Notes under the pieces: model-generated
Told to the model about the DNA's origin: nothing
Seen by the model: only the letters and a program-made list of their open reading frames with translations
Database searches by the model: none
Translations under genes and position numbers: made by a program
In this document: in pieces, positions 29,670 to 37,415 of the stretch
How the letters are laid out: each line of letters starts with the position of its first letter
Numbering within the stretch: the first letter of the stretch is position 1
DNA from: Lachnospiraceae bacterium
GTDB lineage: Bacteria > Bacillota > Clostridia > Lachnospirales > Lachnospiraceae
Assembly: GCA_017441825.1 (NCBI GenBank)
Contig: JAFRVD010000028.1
Location: 1 to 47,277, forward strand
DNA: 47,277 bases
Direction of reading: 5' to 3'

Positions 29670-30254
29670 ATGAGCCTGAAGGAGCGGGGATACACGGTAC
29701 TTGTGGTATCCGCAGCGGAAAAACTGAATACGGCTCTTTCCGGTCTCCTCCAGGATTCCCGGTGCCAGCCGGCGCGGATCGTGAAAACGGTCAGCGCGGG
29801 GAAGCGTGCCTTAAATGAGCGGAGCTATGACTTCGTGGTCGTCAATTCGCCGCTCCCGGACGATACGGGGGTCCGCTTTGCCATCGACACGGCGGGGTCC
29901 GGCAGTACGGTCGTGCTGCTGTTAGTCCGGGAAGAGCTCTACAGCGACACGTACGAAAGGGTTCTGGAATACGGCGTGTACACGGCCTCAAAGCCGATCT
30001 CTATCCCCATGCTTACTGCGGCGCTCGACTGGATGGGCATTACACGTGAACGGCTCAGGAAGATGGAGAAAAAGACACTGTCCATCGAAGACAAGATGGA
30101 AGAGATCAGGCTTGTCAACCGCGCGAAGTGGTTACTGATCTCCGAGCTTCGTATGGAGGAGCCCCAGGCTCACCGCTACATTGAAAAGCAGGCGATGGAC
30201 CGCTGCATCTCCCGGCAGAAGGTCGCAGAGGAGATCATCAAGACCTATTCATGA
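29670..30254 (+). CDS. ANTAR-domain RNA-binding antiterminator with degenerate receiver
   Basis: 194 residues. About 1-125 fold like a response-regulator receiver, but the phosphoacceptor position reads VVVNSPLPD, with Asn instead of Asp; the conserved Lys (TASKPIS) is kept. About 138-194 is an ANTAR three-helix domain (IRLVNRAKWLLISELRMEE ... AMDRCISRQKVAEEIIKTY). ANTAR proteins bind paired hairpins in nascent RNA and prevent termination. In solventogenic clostridia a similar regulator (NitR) lies beside glnA and is implicated in nitrogen control. Last gene of the glutamate synthase operon, 35 bases after the synthetase homologue, it is the obvious candidate reader of the leaders at 6625, 23064 and 23298. 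Activation by phosphorylation looks unlikely. Confidence 0.9.
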   Translation: MSLKERGYTVLVVSAAEKLNTALSGLLQDSRCQPARIVKTVSAGKRALNERSYDFVVVNSPLPDDTGVRFAIDTAGSGSTVVLLLVREELYSDTYERVLEYGVYTASKPISIPMLTAALDWMGITRERLRKMEKKTLSIEDKMEEIRLVNRAKWLLISELRMEEPQAHRYIEKQAMDRCISRQKVAEEIIKTYS

Positions 30255-30264
30255 ATATTTCCAT

Positions 30265-30306
30265 AAGAATACCGGGCTGTTTTCGGGCAGTCCGGTATTC
30301 TTTTTC
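30265..30306 (+). terminator. terminator of the glutamate synthase operon
   Basis: AAGAATACCGG (30265-30275) pairs with CCGGTATTCTT (30292-30302), with a further CTG/CAG pairing inside, and the hairpin runs directly into TTTTTT. It separates the nitrogen operon from the NRPS transcription unit. Confidence 0.88.
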
Positions 30307-30347
30307 GGAAGCTGCCGGACTGCCCCTTCAGTTTCCATACAGAACAC

Positions 30348-30376
30348 TTGTAATCTTGAGGGATTCACAATATAAT
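30348..30376 (+). promoter_or_regulatory. sigma-A promoter of the NRPS operon
   Basis: TTGTAA (30348-30353), a 17-base spacer and TATAAT (30371-30376), giving a leader of about 80 bases before the NRPS start. No attenuator-type hairpin with a U-tract is seen in the leader. Confidence 0.75.
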
Positions 30377-30466
30377 ATTAACAACTGTTTACTTTATGAC
30401 GAATATCTTGTCGTTTCCGTATGCTGCGGCAGCAGCAATGCAATGAAAAATAACAGGAGAGGATCT

Positions 30467-33400
30467 ATGATGACCGGGCTCAATGAAACTAAGAAAGAAT
30501 ACTGGAACAAGCTTTTGGCAGGCCTTGAACAGGGCTGTCTTCCTGAAAGAGACTGCTGGGAAGAAGAGGAGGGATATCGGACGGCAAGCATGCCGTTTAC
30601 TTCTCCGCTTCCGGAAAAGACCGGCCGGGAGGCTTTCTTTACAGCCGCAGCGGCTTATCTCATCAGTGTTTTCTGCGGCCGTGACGACGTCAATCTGACC
30701 GTTCAATGCGAGAACGGCCGGTTCCCCGTACGCCTTCAGGCGGATGATGAGTCTCTCAGCGGATTTATAGAAAAAACAGAGTGCGAGCTTGCGGAAAGCC
30801 GGCCTAACGTAATTCCCTATGAAGAGCTCGCGGAAGCCTTTTCCCTGGACCCCATGCTGCATCTTAATTGCTGCTTCTCCGGGAAAGATAAAGCTTCGGA
30901 GAGCTGCGACGCACCCATCATTCTGGAGGTAAACCATACAGAAGACGGCTGCAGTGTGTCTCTTTCCGCTGCTCGCGCTTATTACAGCGAGGCCTGGGCC
31001 GGCTGCTTCCTTCGGAGCTACATTCAGCTCCTTTCTGAGTTTTCCGTAAAAGATGACCTCACGGACGTCGCTCTCGTCCATCCGGACGATCTCAGGCTGC
31101 TGGATTCCTTCAATGAAACGGATATCCCCCGGGACAAGTCGGACGTGGTGGCTCAGTTCCGCCGGGCAGCGGCGGAGTACCCGGATCACACCGCAGTGGT
31201 TGCCGGTGCTTTTTCCTGTACCTACCGTGAAGCGGACCGCCTGACCGACGCACTGGCCGGGCACCTCAAAAGCCTCGGCATCGGCCGCGGCAGCGTTGTG
31301 TCGGTCCTGATCAACCGCAATGAATACATGGCGCTCGCGACCTTCGGTATCCTGAAGACCGGCGCGGCCTACCAGCCCCTCGACCCCGGCTATCCCGAAG
31401 CCCGGCTGAAATTCATGATGGAGGATGCGGAAGCATCGCTCCTTATTGCGGACCGCGGACTGGTCGATAAGGTTCCGGACCGGAAGTGCCCGGTGCTTTA
31501 TACCGATGAGATCCCCGCGCTTCCGGACTGCCCCGCCTTTGACGCAGGCATTGAACCGGACGACGTTTACGTCCTGCTTTACACTTCCGGCACCACGGGC
31601 ACCCCTAAGGGCGTGATGCTCATGCACCGGAATATAGCGGCCTTTGTGGGCTGGGCTCACGCTTTTTATCATATCGACAGTACAAGCTGCGCCGCCGCAT
31701 ACGCAAGCTACGGCTTTGACGCCCACATGATCGACCTCTATCCGGCCTTTACCGCCGGTGCGGCGCTCCATATCATTCAGGAGGAAATGCGCCTGGATCT
31801 CTCCGGGATCGCTCAGTATTTTGAAGACAATGGTGTTACCCATGTGCTGATGACGACACAGGTCGGCCGGCAGTTCGCCCAGATCTATGAAGGGAAGTCC
31901 CTCAAGGCGTTAAGCGTGGGCGGTGAAACGCTCGTGCCGCTCGACCCTGCCGGGATGCCGTTCCGCTTTATCAACGCTTATGGTCCCACGGAATGTACGA
32001 TCCTGATCACCGCACAGGACGTGGATAAGCTTTATCACCGCGTGCCGATAGGCGCCGCGGTGGAAAACACCAAACTGTACGTCGTGGATAAGAAGATGCG
32101 CCGTCTGCCGCCTTATGCGCCGGGCGAGCTTCTGGCAGCAGGTCACCGGGTCGGCAAGGGCTATCTGCACCTGCCGGAAAAGACCGCGGAGGCCTTTATC
32201 AGCAACCCCTTCTGTACGGATGAAGCATATAACCGTACCTATCGTACGGGCGATATCGTCCGTATTCCTGCGGACGGCCGTGTAGACTTCATTGGCCGTA
32301 ACGACGGCCAGGTCAAGGTCCGCGGCTTCCGTATCGAGCTCGCGGAGGTGGAAGAAGTCATCAGGAGATGTCCGGGGATCAAGGACGCGACCGTCCAGGC
32401 CTTCTCGGATGAACGTACGGGCATGAAATATCTGGCAGCCTACGTTGTCTCGGATGAGAAGGTGGACGTGGCCGCTCTCAATGCTTTTATCAAAGAAAGA
32501 AAACCGGCGTACATGGTCCCGGCTGTGACCATGCAGCTCGATAAGATCCCGCTTACCCAGAACCAGAAGGTCGATAAGCGGGCCCTTCCGCTGCCTCAGC
32601 GTACGGAAACGGATCATACAAAGCCGGAGACTGAAGCAGAACAGAAGGTCTATGACTGCTGCAGCGACGTGCTTGGACATACCGATTTCGGTATCGATAC
32701 CGATCTCGATGAGGCGGGTCTTTCCTCTATTGGCGCAATGCGCCTGATCGTCCTGCTCTCGCGCACATTCGGCAAGACCGTCATGATGCGCGACGTGAAG
32801 GACAAGCATACCGTACGGCAGTTGTCCGCCTTCCTTGAAACAGCTGAAGAAGAAAAGGTCTACGAGCTCCGCGACCATTATCCGCTGAGCGGCGTGCAGC
32901 AGGGCATCCTTGTCGAGTGCATGTCCAACTCGGGCTCCACCATCTACAATATTCCGCTGTTCCTGAAGCTTGGCGCTTCGGTGGACCTCAATCGCCTGAC
33001 CCGTGCCCTGGAGGCTACGTTCAATGCGCACCCCTATTTAAAGATGCGCCTGGAAGCCAACGAAAACGGCGAAGTTGAGGCCTGGCGCCATGATGATGAA
33101 AAGATAGAGATCTATACGGTATCCCAGGATTCCCTTGTGATGGGCTTCGCGGGCCTGGTGCTGCCGTTCAAGCTGATCGGTGAAAAGCTTTACCGGCTGG
33201 TCTATATCACGGGCGGAGATGCGAACTACCTGTTCTTTGACGCTCACCATATCCTTTTCGACGGCGAATCCCTGAACGTTTTCACGAGGGACCTTGCGCG
33301 CGCTTACGACGGTGAGCTTCTGGATACGGAGCATTTCACCGGCTTCGAAGCGGCGCTTGCTGAAGAGGAGCTGAAGAAAACGCCGGCCTATGAAAAGGCC

Positions 33401-36400
33401 CACGCCTACTATGACAAGCTGCTGGACGGCCTCGATACCGACTGCCTGCCCGTCCGCGATAAAAACGACCCCATGTCTGACGTAGGTGTCCTCGAAGTGG
33501 ACATGCCTGTTGACAAGGAAGCCGTGGCGGCCGTAATGAATCAGTACAATCTTTCACAGAACGCGGTCTGGAACGCCGCCTTCGGCCTTATGCTGAAGCG
33601 CTGGCTGGCCCGGCCCGACTGTGTATATACGACTGTATACAACGGCAGGAGCGACTCGCGGCTTGCGGATGCAGTCGGCATGTTTGTACATACGCTGCCG
33701 GTCGTTGTTGACACAAAGGAAGGCGAAACCGGAACGGAATTCGCCGCGAGGATCGGCGCGCAGCTTAGAAGCAGCATGGAAAACGACCTGTATCCCTTCT
33801 CGGAGATCTCACGGAACTATGACGTGAAGGCCAATATCCTGCTGGTGTATGAAGGCAGTATTACGGGCGACATCCACATCGGCGGGGAAAAGGCTGAAAC
33901 AGTCATGCTTCCGCCGGACAAGGTCAAGGCACCGCTGACGTTCTTCATTTTCGATACGGATGAAGGCTACCGTGTCAACTGCGAATACGAGGCCGAGCAT
34001 TTTGAACAGTGGCATATCGATTCGATGATCCGGGCCATGATGCTTTGCTTCAACGGTATCCTGGCCAACAAAAAAGTGCAGGACATCTCTCTGGTGACCC
34101 CGGAACAGCGTACGCTTCTGGACAGCTTCAATGAGACAGACAAGGCGTATGAACGGACTACGCTGACGGAGCTTTTCCGCCGCAGGGCCAAGGAAGACCC
34201 GGCTGCGCCGGCTGTGTTCTATAAAGATATTACCTTAAGCTACGGCGAAGTGGATGAGATATCCGACCGCATCGCGGCATACGCCCAAGACTTGGGCATC
34301 GGCTGCGAAGACGTCATCTCCATCCTGATCCCGCGCGGCGAATACATGGTAACAGCGACACTCGGCGCCCTGAAGGCCGGTGCCGCTTATCAGCCGCTCG
34401 ATCCGAGCTATCCGACGGAGCGCCTGAGCTTCATGATCGAGGACGCCGGAGCGAAGCTCCTGATCGCAGACGACGAGCTTCTCTATCTGCTTCCGGACTA
34501 CAAAGGACCGGTGCTTAAGATCAGCGAGATCGCGTCCCTCCCCGAGGCAGCACCGAAGGAGACCGAGCAGACGGCAGACAGTCTGCTGATCCTCCTCTAC
34601 ACCTCCGGCACCACCGGCAAGCCCAAGGGCGTCATGCTCACCCACGGCAACCTGGTGAACTTCTGCGACTGGTATCGCGACCATTACGGCCTTGTAAGAG
34701 GCGACGTTGTAGGCGCCTATGCAAGCTACGGCTTTGACGCCTGTATGATGGACCTTTATACGCCTCTTACTACAGGCGCCGCGGTCTGTATCGTACCGGA
34801 GGACATCCGAATCGATCTGCCGCTTCTCAACGAATACTATAAGTCGCACGGTGTCACACATGTATTCATGACCACCCAGATGGGCCGGATGTTTGCCGAC
34901 TCCATAGAGGAAACCACACTAAGGCACTTAAGTGTGGGCGGCGAAAAGCTGGTGCCCATCGCCCCGCCTGCGAATTACACACTGACAAATATTTACGGCC
35001 CGACCGAATGTACCGTATGCGCCACCACTTACGCTGTGGACAGGCTCTATGACCGCATACCCATCGGACAGGCGCTGTCGAACTACAAGCTTTATATCGC
35101 CGACAGCAACGGGAACGAGCTTCCCGTAGGCGCCATGGGCGAGCTTTACATTTCCGGCCACGGTGTGGGCCGCGGGTACCTCAACCTGCCGGAGCGTACG
35201 GCGCAGTCCTTTGTTACGAATCCGTTCTGTACCGAGCCGGGCTTTACAAGGGCCTTCCGTACGGGCGACATCGTCCGCCGCCTGCCCGACGGCTGCATCG
35301 ATTTCATCGGCCGGAACGACGGCCAGGTGAAGATCCGCGGCTTCCGCATCGAGCTGGCTGAAGTGGAGGGCGTCATCCGCGAGTATCCGGGCATCAAGGA
35401 CGTGACCGTCCAGGCCTTCGACGATGAAAAGGCCGGCGGGAAGTTCATCGCCGCCTACGTCGTTTCGGATGAAGAAGTGGATCCGGCTGTACTCGGCAGC
35501 TTTATCAAGAGCAAAAAGCCGCCCTATATGGTACCGGCTTCGATCATGCAGCTTGACGCGATCCCGCTCAACCAGAATCAGAAGGTGAACAAACGCGCCC
35601 TGCCGCAGCCCGTCCGGGGTGCGATAGAGCGCAGCTACGAAGCGCCGGCAACGCCTCTTGAGAAGGAGATCTGCGACGAATACGGCGCGATCCTCGGCAT
35701 GGACCAGGTAAGCGCGACGGACAGCTTCTTCGATATAGGCGGTACTTCCATAAGCGCGGCCAGGGTCGTGATGTTCGCAATGAACAAGGGCTATTCGATC
35801 GTCTATAAGGATGTGTTCGACAACCCGTCGCCGCGGGCGCTTGCGAAGATCATAAGCGGCGTCCGGGGGAAGGATAATTCCGATGCCGCCGCTGACTACG
35901 ACTACACAAAGATCGACGAGCTCCTGGCCTTCAACAGCATGGAGCACGTGGATGAGATCTCGGTGAAACCGGTAGAAGACATCATCCTCTGCGGCGCCAC
36001 GGGCTTCCTGGGCATGCATGTGCTCAAGGCCTTCCTCGAGAAAAACACCGGAAAGGTGTACTGCCTGATCCGGCGGGGCGCGTTCAGCACGCTGGAAGAG
36101 CGCATGAAGGCCATGCTGATGTATTATTTCGGAGATTCCATGGAGGAGCTCTTCGGCAGCCGGATCTTCTGTGTGAACGGCGATATTACCGACCCCAACG
36201 AGCTGAAAGCGCTGGATAACATCGACGCCTCCGTCATCATCAACTGCGCGGCCTGCGTCAAGCACTTCGCGAACGACGACATTTTGGACAAGGTCAATTA
36301 CTACGGCGTACAGAACCTGATCGACGTGTGTCTCCGAACGGGCAAGCGCCTGGTCCAGACCTCCACGCTTTCTGTAGGCGGCGAAATGAACATCGACGAT

Positions 36401-37063
36401 ATGCGTACGCTCTATGAGAATAACCTGTTCATCGGACAGAGCGTCGATAACGACTACGTCCGCACGAAGTTCCTTGCGGAGCGCGCCGTCCTCGAGGCCA
36501 AAGTTGAAAAGGGCCTGAGCGCCTGCATCGTCCGTCTTGGCAACCTCATGAGCCGCTACACTGACGGCGAGTTCCAGATCAACTTCATCACGAACTCGTT
36601 TATGCGCTCGCTGTGGGCCTTCAACACGATCGGGGAATGCCCCGTGACCGCGCTCGAGCAGCCGGCAGAGTTCTCGCCCATTGATTCAACGGCGGAAGCC
36701 GTGCTGATCCTTTCCGGCGCGGACAACCGTTTCAGCGTTTTCCACGTGAACAACGACCACGTTGTTTCCAAGGCAGACGTCATCTATGCGATGCGGGAAT
36801 ACGGCTTCAATATCTACATCGTATCAGAGCAGCATTTCAGCGAGACGCTGGCTGAAACGGCGAAAAAGAAAGCGGACAGTGAAGCGATCATCGGTCTGGT
36901 CGCCTATGCCAACAAGGAAGGCGAAAAGATCGTCGAAACCTTTACAAACAACCGGTTTACGGTGAACGCGCTGTACCGGCTTGGGTTTAAGTGGCCCATC
37001 ATCAGCGACAGCTACATCAGGAAAGCCCTTTGGGCGCTGGATTCGCTGGAATTCTTCGGGTGA
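30467..37063 (+). CDS. two-module nonribosomal peptide synthetase with terminal reductase
   Basis: 2198 residues. Order: C-terminal lobe only of a condensation domain (1 to about 210, no HHxxxDG); adenylation A1 (about 214-705, LLYTSGTTGTPKGV); carrier T1 (Ser in AGLSSIGAMRL, about 750); full condensation C2 (about 804-1214, active HHILFDG near 926); A2 (about 1220-1710, LLYTSGTTGKPKGV); T2 (FFDIGGTSISA, about 1755); thioester reductase R (GATGFLGMHV near 1845, YVRTK near 1996). It should join two amino acids and release them by NAD(P)H reduction as a dipeptide aldehyde, which can cyclise to a (dihydro)pyrazinone, as known for gut clostridial NRPSs. Both A pockets start Asp-Ala and look hydrophobic. 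The start at 30467 has AGGAGAGG upstream; the frame is open back to 30251 but adds no domain. No phosphopantetheinyl transferase is in the window. Confidence 0.95.
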   Translation: MMTGLNETKKEYWNKLLAGLEQGCLPERDCWEEEEGYRTASMPFTSPLPEKTGREAFFTAAAAYLISVFCGRDDVNLTVQCENGRFPVRLQADDESLSGFIEKTECELAESRPNVIPYEELAEAFSLDPMLHLNCCFSGKDKASESCDAPIILEVNHTEDGCSVSLSAARAYYSEAWAGCFLRSYIQLLSEFSVKDDLTDVALVHPDDLRLLDSFNETDIPRDKSDVVAQFRRAAAEYPDHTAVVAGAFSCTYREADRLTDALAGHLKSLGIGRGSVVSVLINRNEYMALATFGILKTGAAYQPLDPGYPEARLKFMMEDAEASLLIADRGLVDKVPDRKCPVLYTDEIPALPDCPAFDAGIEPDDVYVLLYTSGTTGTPKGVMLMHRNIAAFVGWAHAFYHIDSTSCAAAYASYGFDAHMIDLYPAFTAGAALHIIQEEMRLDLSGIAQYFEDNGVTHVLMTTQVGRQFAQIYEGKSLKALSVGGETLVPLDPAGMPFRFINAYGPTECTILITAQDVDKLYHRVPIGAAVENTKLYVVDKKMRRLPPYAPGELLAAGHRVGKGYLHLPEKTAEAFISNPFCTDEAYNRTYRTGDIVRIPADGRVDFIGRNDGQVKVRGFRIELAEVEEVIRRCPGIKDATVQAFSDERTGMKYLAAYVVSDEKVDVAALNAFIKERKPAYMVPAVTMQLDKIPLTQNQKVDKRALPLPQRTETDHTKPETEAEQKVYDCCSDVLGHTDFGIDTDLDEAGLSSIGAMRLIVLLSRTFGKTVMMRDVKDKHTVRQLSAFLETAEEEKVYELRDHYPLSGVQQGILVECMSNSGSTIYNIPLFLKLGASVDLNRLTRALEATFNAHPYLKMRLEANENGEVEAWRHDDEKIEIYTVSQDSLVMGFAGLVLPFKLIGEKLYRLVYITGGDANYLFFDAHHILFDGESLNVFTRDLARAYDGELLDTEHFTGFEAALAEEELKKTPAYEKAHAYYDKLLDGLDTDCLPVRDKNDPMSDVGVLEVDMPVDKEAVAAVMNQYNLSQNAVWNAAFGLMLKRWLARPDCVYTTVYNGRSDSRLADAVGMFVHTLPVVVDTKEGETGTEFAARIGAQLRSSMENDLYPFSEISRNYDVKANILLVYEGSITGDIHIGGEKAETVMLPPDKVKAPLTFFIFDTDEGYRVNCEYEAEHFEQWHIDSMIRAMMLCFNGILANKKVQDISLVTPEQRTLLDSFNETDKAYERTTLTELFRRRAKEDPAAPAVFYKDITLSYGEVDEISDRIAAYAQDLGIGCEDVISILIPRGEYMVTATLGALKAGAAYQPLDPSYPTERLSFMIEDAGAKLLIADDELLYLLPDYKGPVLKISEIASLPEAAPKETEQTADSLLILLYTSGTTGKPKGVMLTHGNLVNFCDWYRDHYGLVRGDVVGAYASYGFDACMMDLYTPLTTGAAVCIVPEDIRIDLPLLNEYYKSHGVTHVFMTTQMGRMFADSIEETTLRHLSVGGEKLVPIAPPANYTLTNIYGPTECTVCATTYAVDRLYDRIPIGQALSNYKLYIADSNGNELPVGAMGELYISGHGVGRGYLNLPERTAQSFVTNPFCTEPGFTRAFRTGDIVRRLPDGCIDFIGRNDGQVKIRGFRIELAEVEGVIREYPGIKDVTVQAFDDEKAGGKFIAAYVVSDEEVDPAVLGSFIKSKKPPYMVPASIMQLDAIPLNQNQKVNKRALPQPVRGAIERSYEAPATPLEKEICDEYGAILGMDQVSATDSFFDIGGTSISAARVVMFAMNKGYSIVYKDVFDNPSPRALAKIISGVRGKDNSDAAADYDYTKIDELLAFNSMEHVDEISVKPVEDIILCGATGFLGMHVLKAFLEKNTGKVYCLIRRGAFSTLEERMKAMLMYYFGDSMEELFGSRIFCVNGDITDPNELKALDNIDASVIINCAACVKHFANDDILDKVNYYGVQNLIDVCLRTGKRLVQTSTLSVGGEMNIDDMRTLYENNLFIGQSVDNDYVRTKFLAERAVLEAKVEKGLSACIVRLGNLMSRYTDGEFQINFITNSFMRSLWAFNTIGECPVTALEQPAEFSPIDSTAEAVLILSGADNRFSVFHVNNDHVVSKADVIYAMREYGFNIYIVSEQHFSETLAETAKKKADSEAIIGLVAYANKEGEKIVETFTNNRFTVNALYRLGFKWPIISDSYIRKALWALDSLEFFG

Positions 37064-37115
37064 CACGTGAAAGAACAAAAAGATCAAGTATTAAGAAAGA
37101 GGAGACAAACTGAAA

Positions 37116-37415
37116 ATGGAAGCTGTTATTGAGAAAACGGAAGATACTTTGTTTATCAGCCCCGTGGGCAGGCTGGACACCGTTTCCAGTGCGGAGCTCA
37201 CAGAGCAGATCAAGGAAGCGGATGCGGACGACGTGGACATCGAAATGAATTTTGAAGAGGTCGAGTACATCTCTTCTGCAGGCCTGCGCCTTTTAGTGGC
37301 GCTGCAGCGCCAGGCGAAGGCCGGTGATCATACGCTGGTCATCCGCAATGTGAACAAGGTCGTGGAGGAAGTGTTTAAGATCTCCGGATTCAATAAAAAG
37401 TTTACGGTATTATGA
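37116..37415 (+). CDS. STAS-domain anti-sigma-factor antagonist
   Basis: 99 residues, a single STAS domain like SpoIIAA/RsbV. The phospho-switch serine is Ser53 or Ser54 in YISSAGLRLL. In partner switching, the unphosphorylated form binds an HATPase-type kinase and frees that kinase's target; phosphorylation turns this off and a PP2C phosphatase resets it. The next gene, overlapping by four bases (ATGA), encodes phosphatase and HATPase domains in one protein, so the two form a module. It lies 52 bases after the NRPS with no terminator between, so it is probably in the same transcript. Confidence 0.92.
   Translation: MEAVIEKTEDTLFISPVGRLDTVSSAELTEQIKEADADDVDIEMNFEEVEYISSAGLRLLVALQRQAKAGDHTLVIRNVNKVVEEVFKISGFNKKFTVL

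Noticed and set aside
30251-30466. Earlier NRPS start giving 72 more residues
   Set aside because: That segment contains the preceding terminator and the promoter and encodes no recognisable domain; AGGAGAGG favours the start at 30467.
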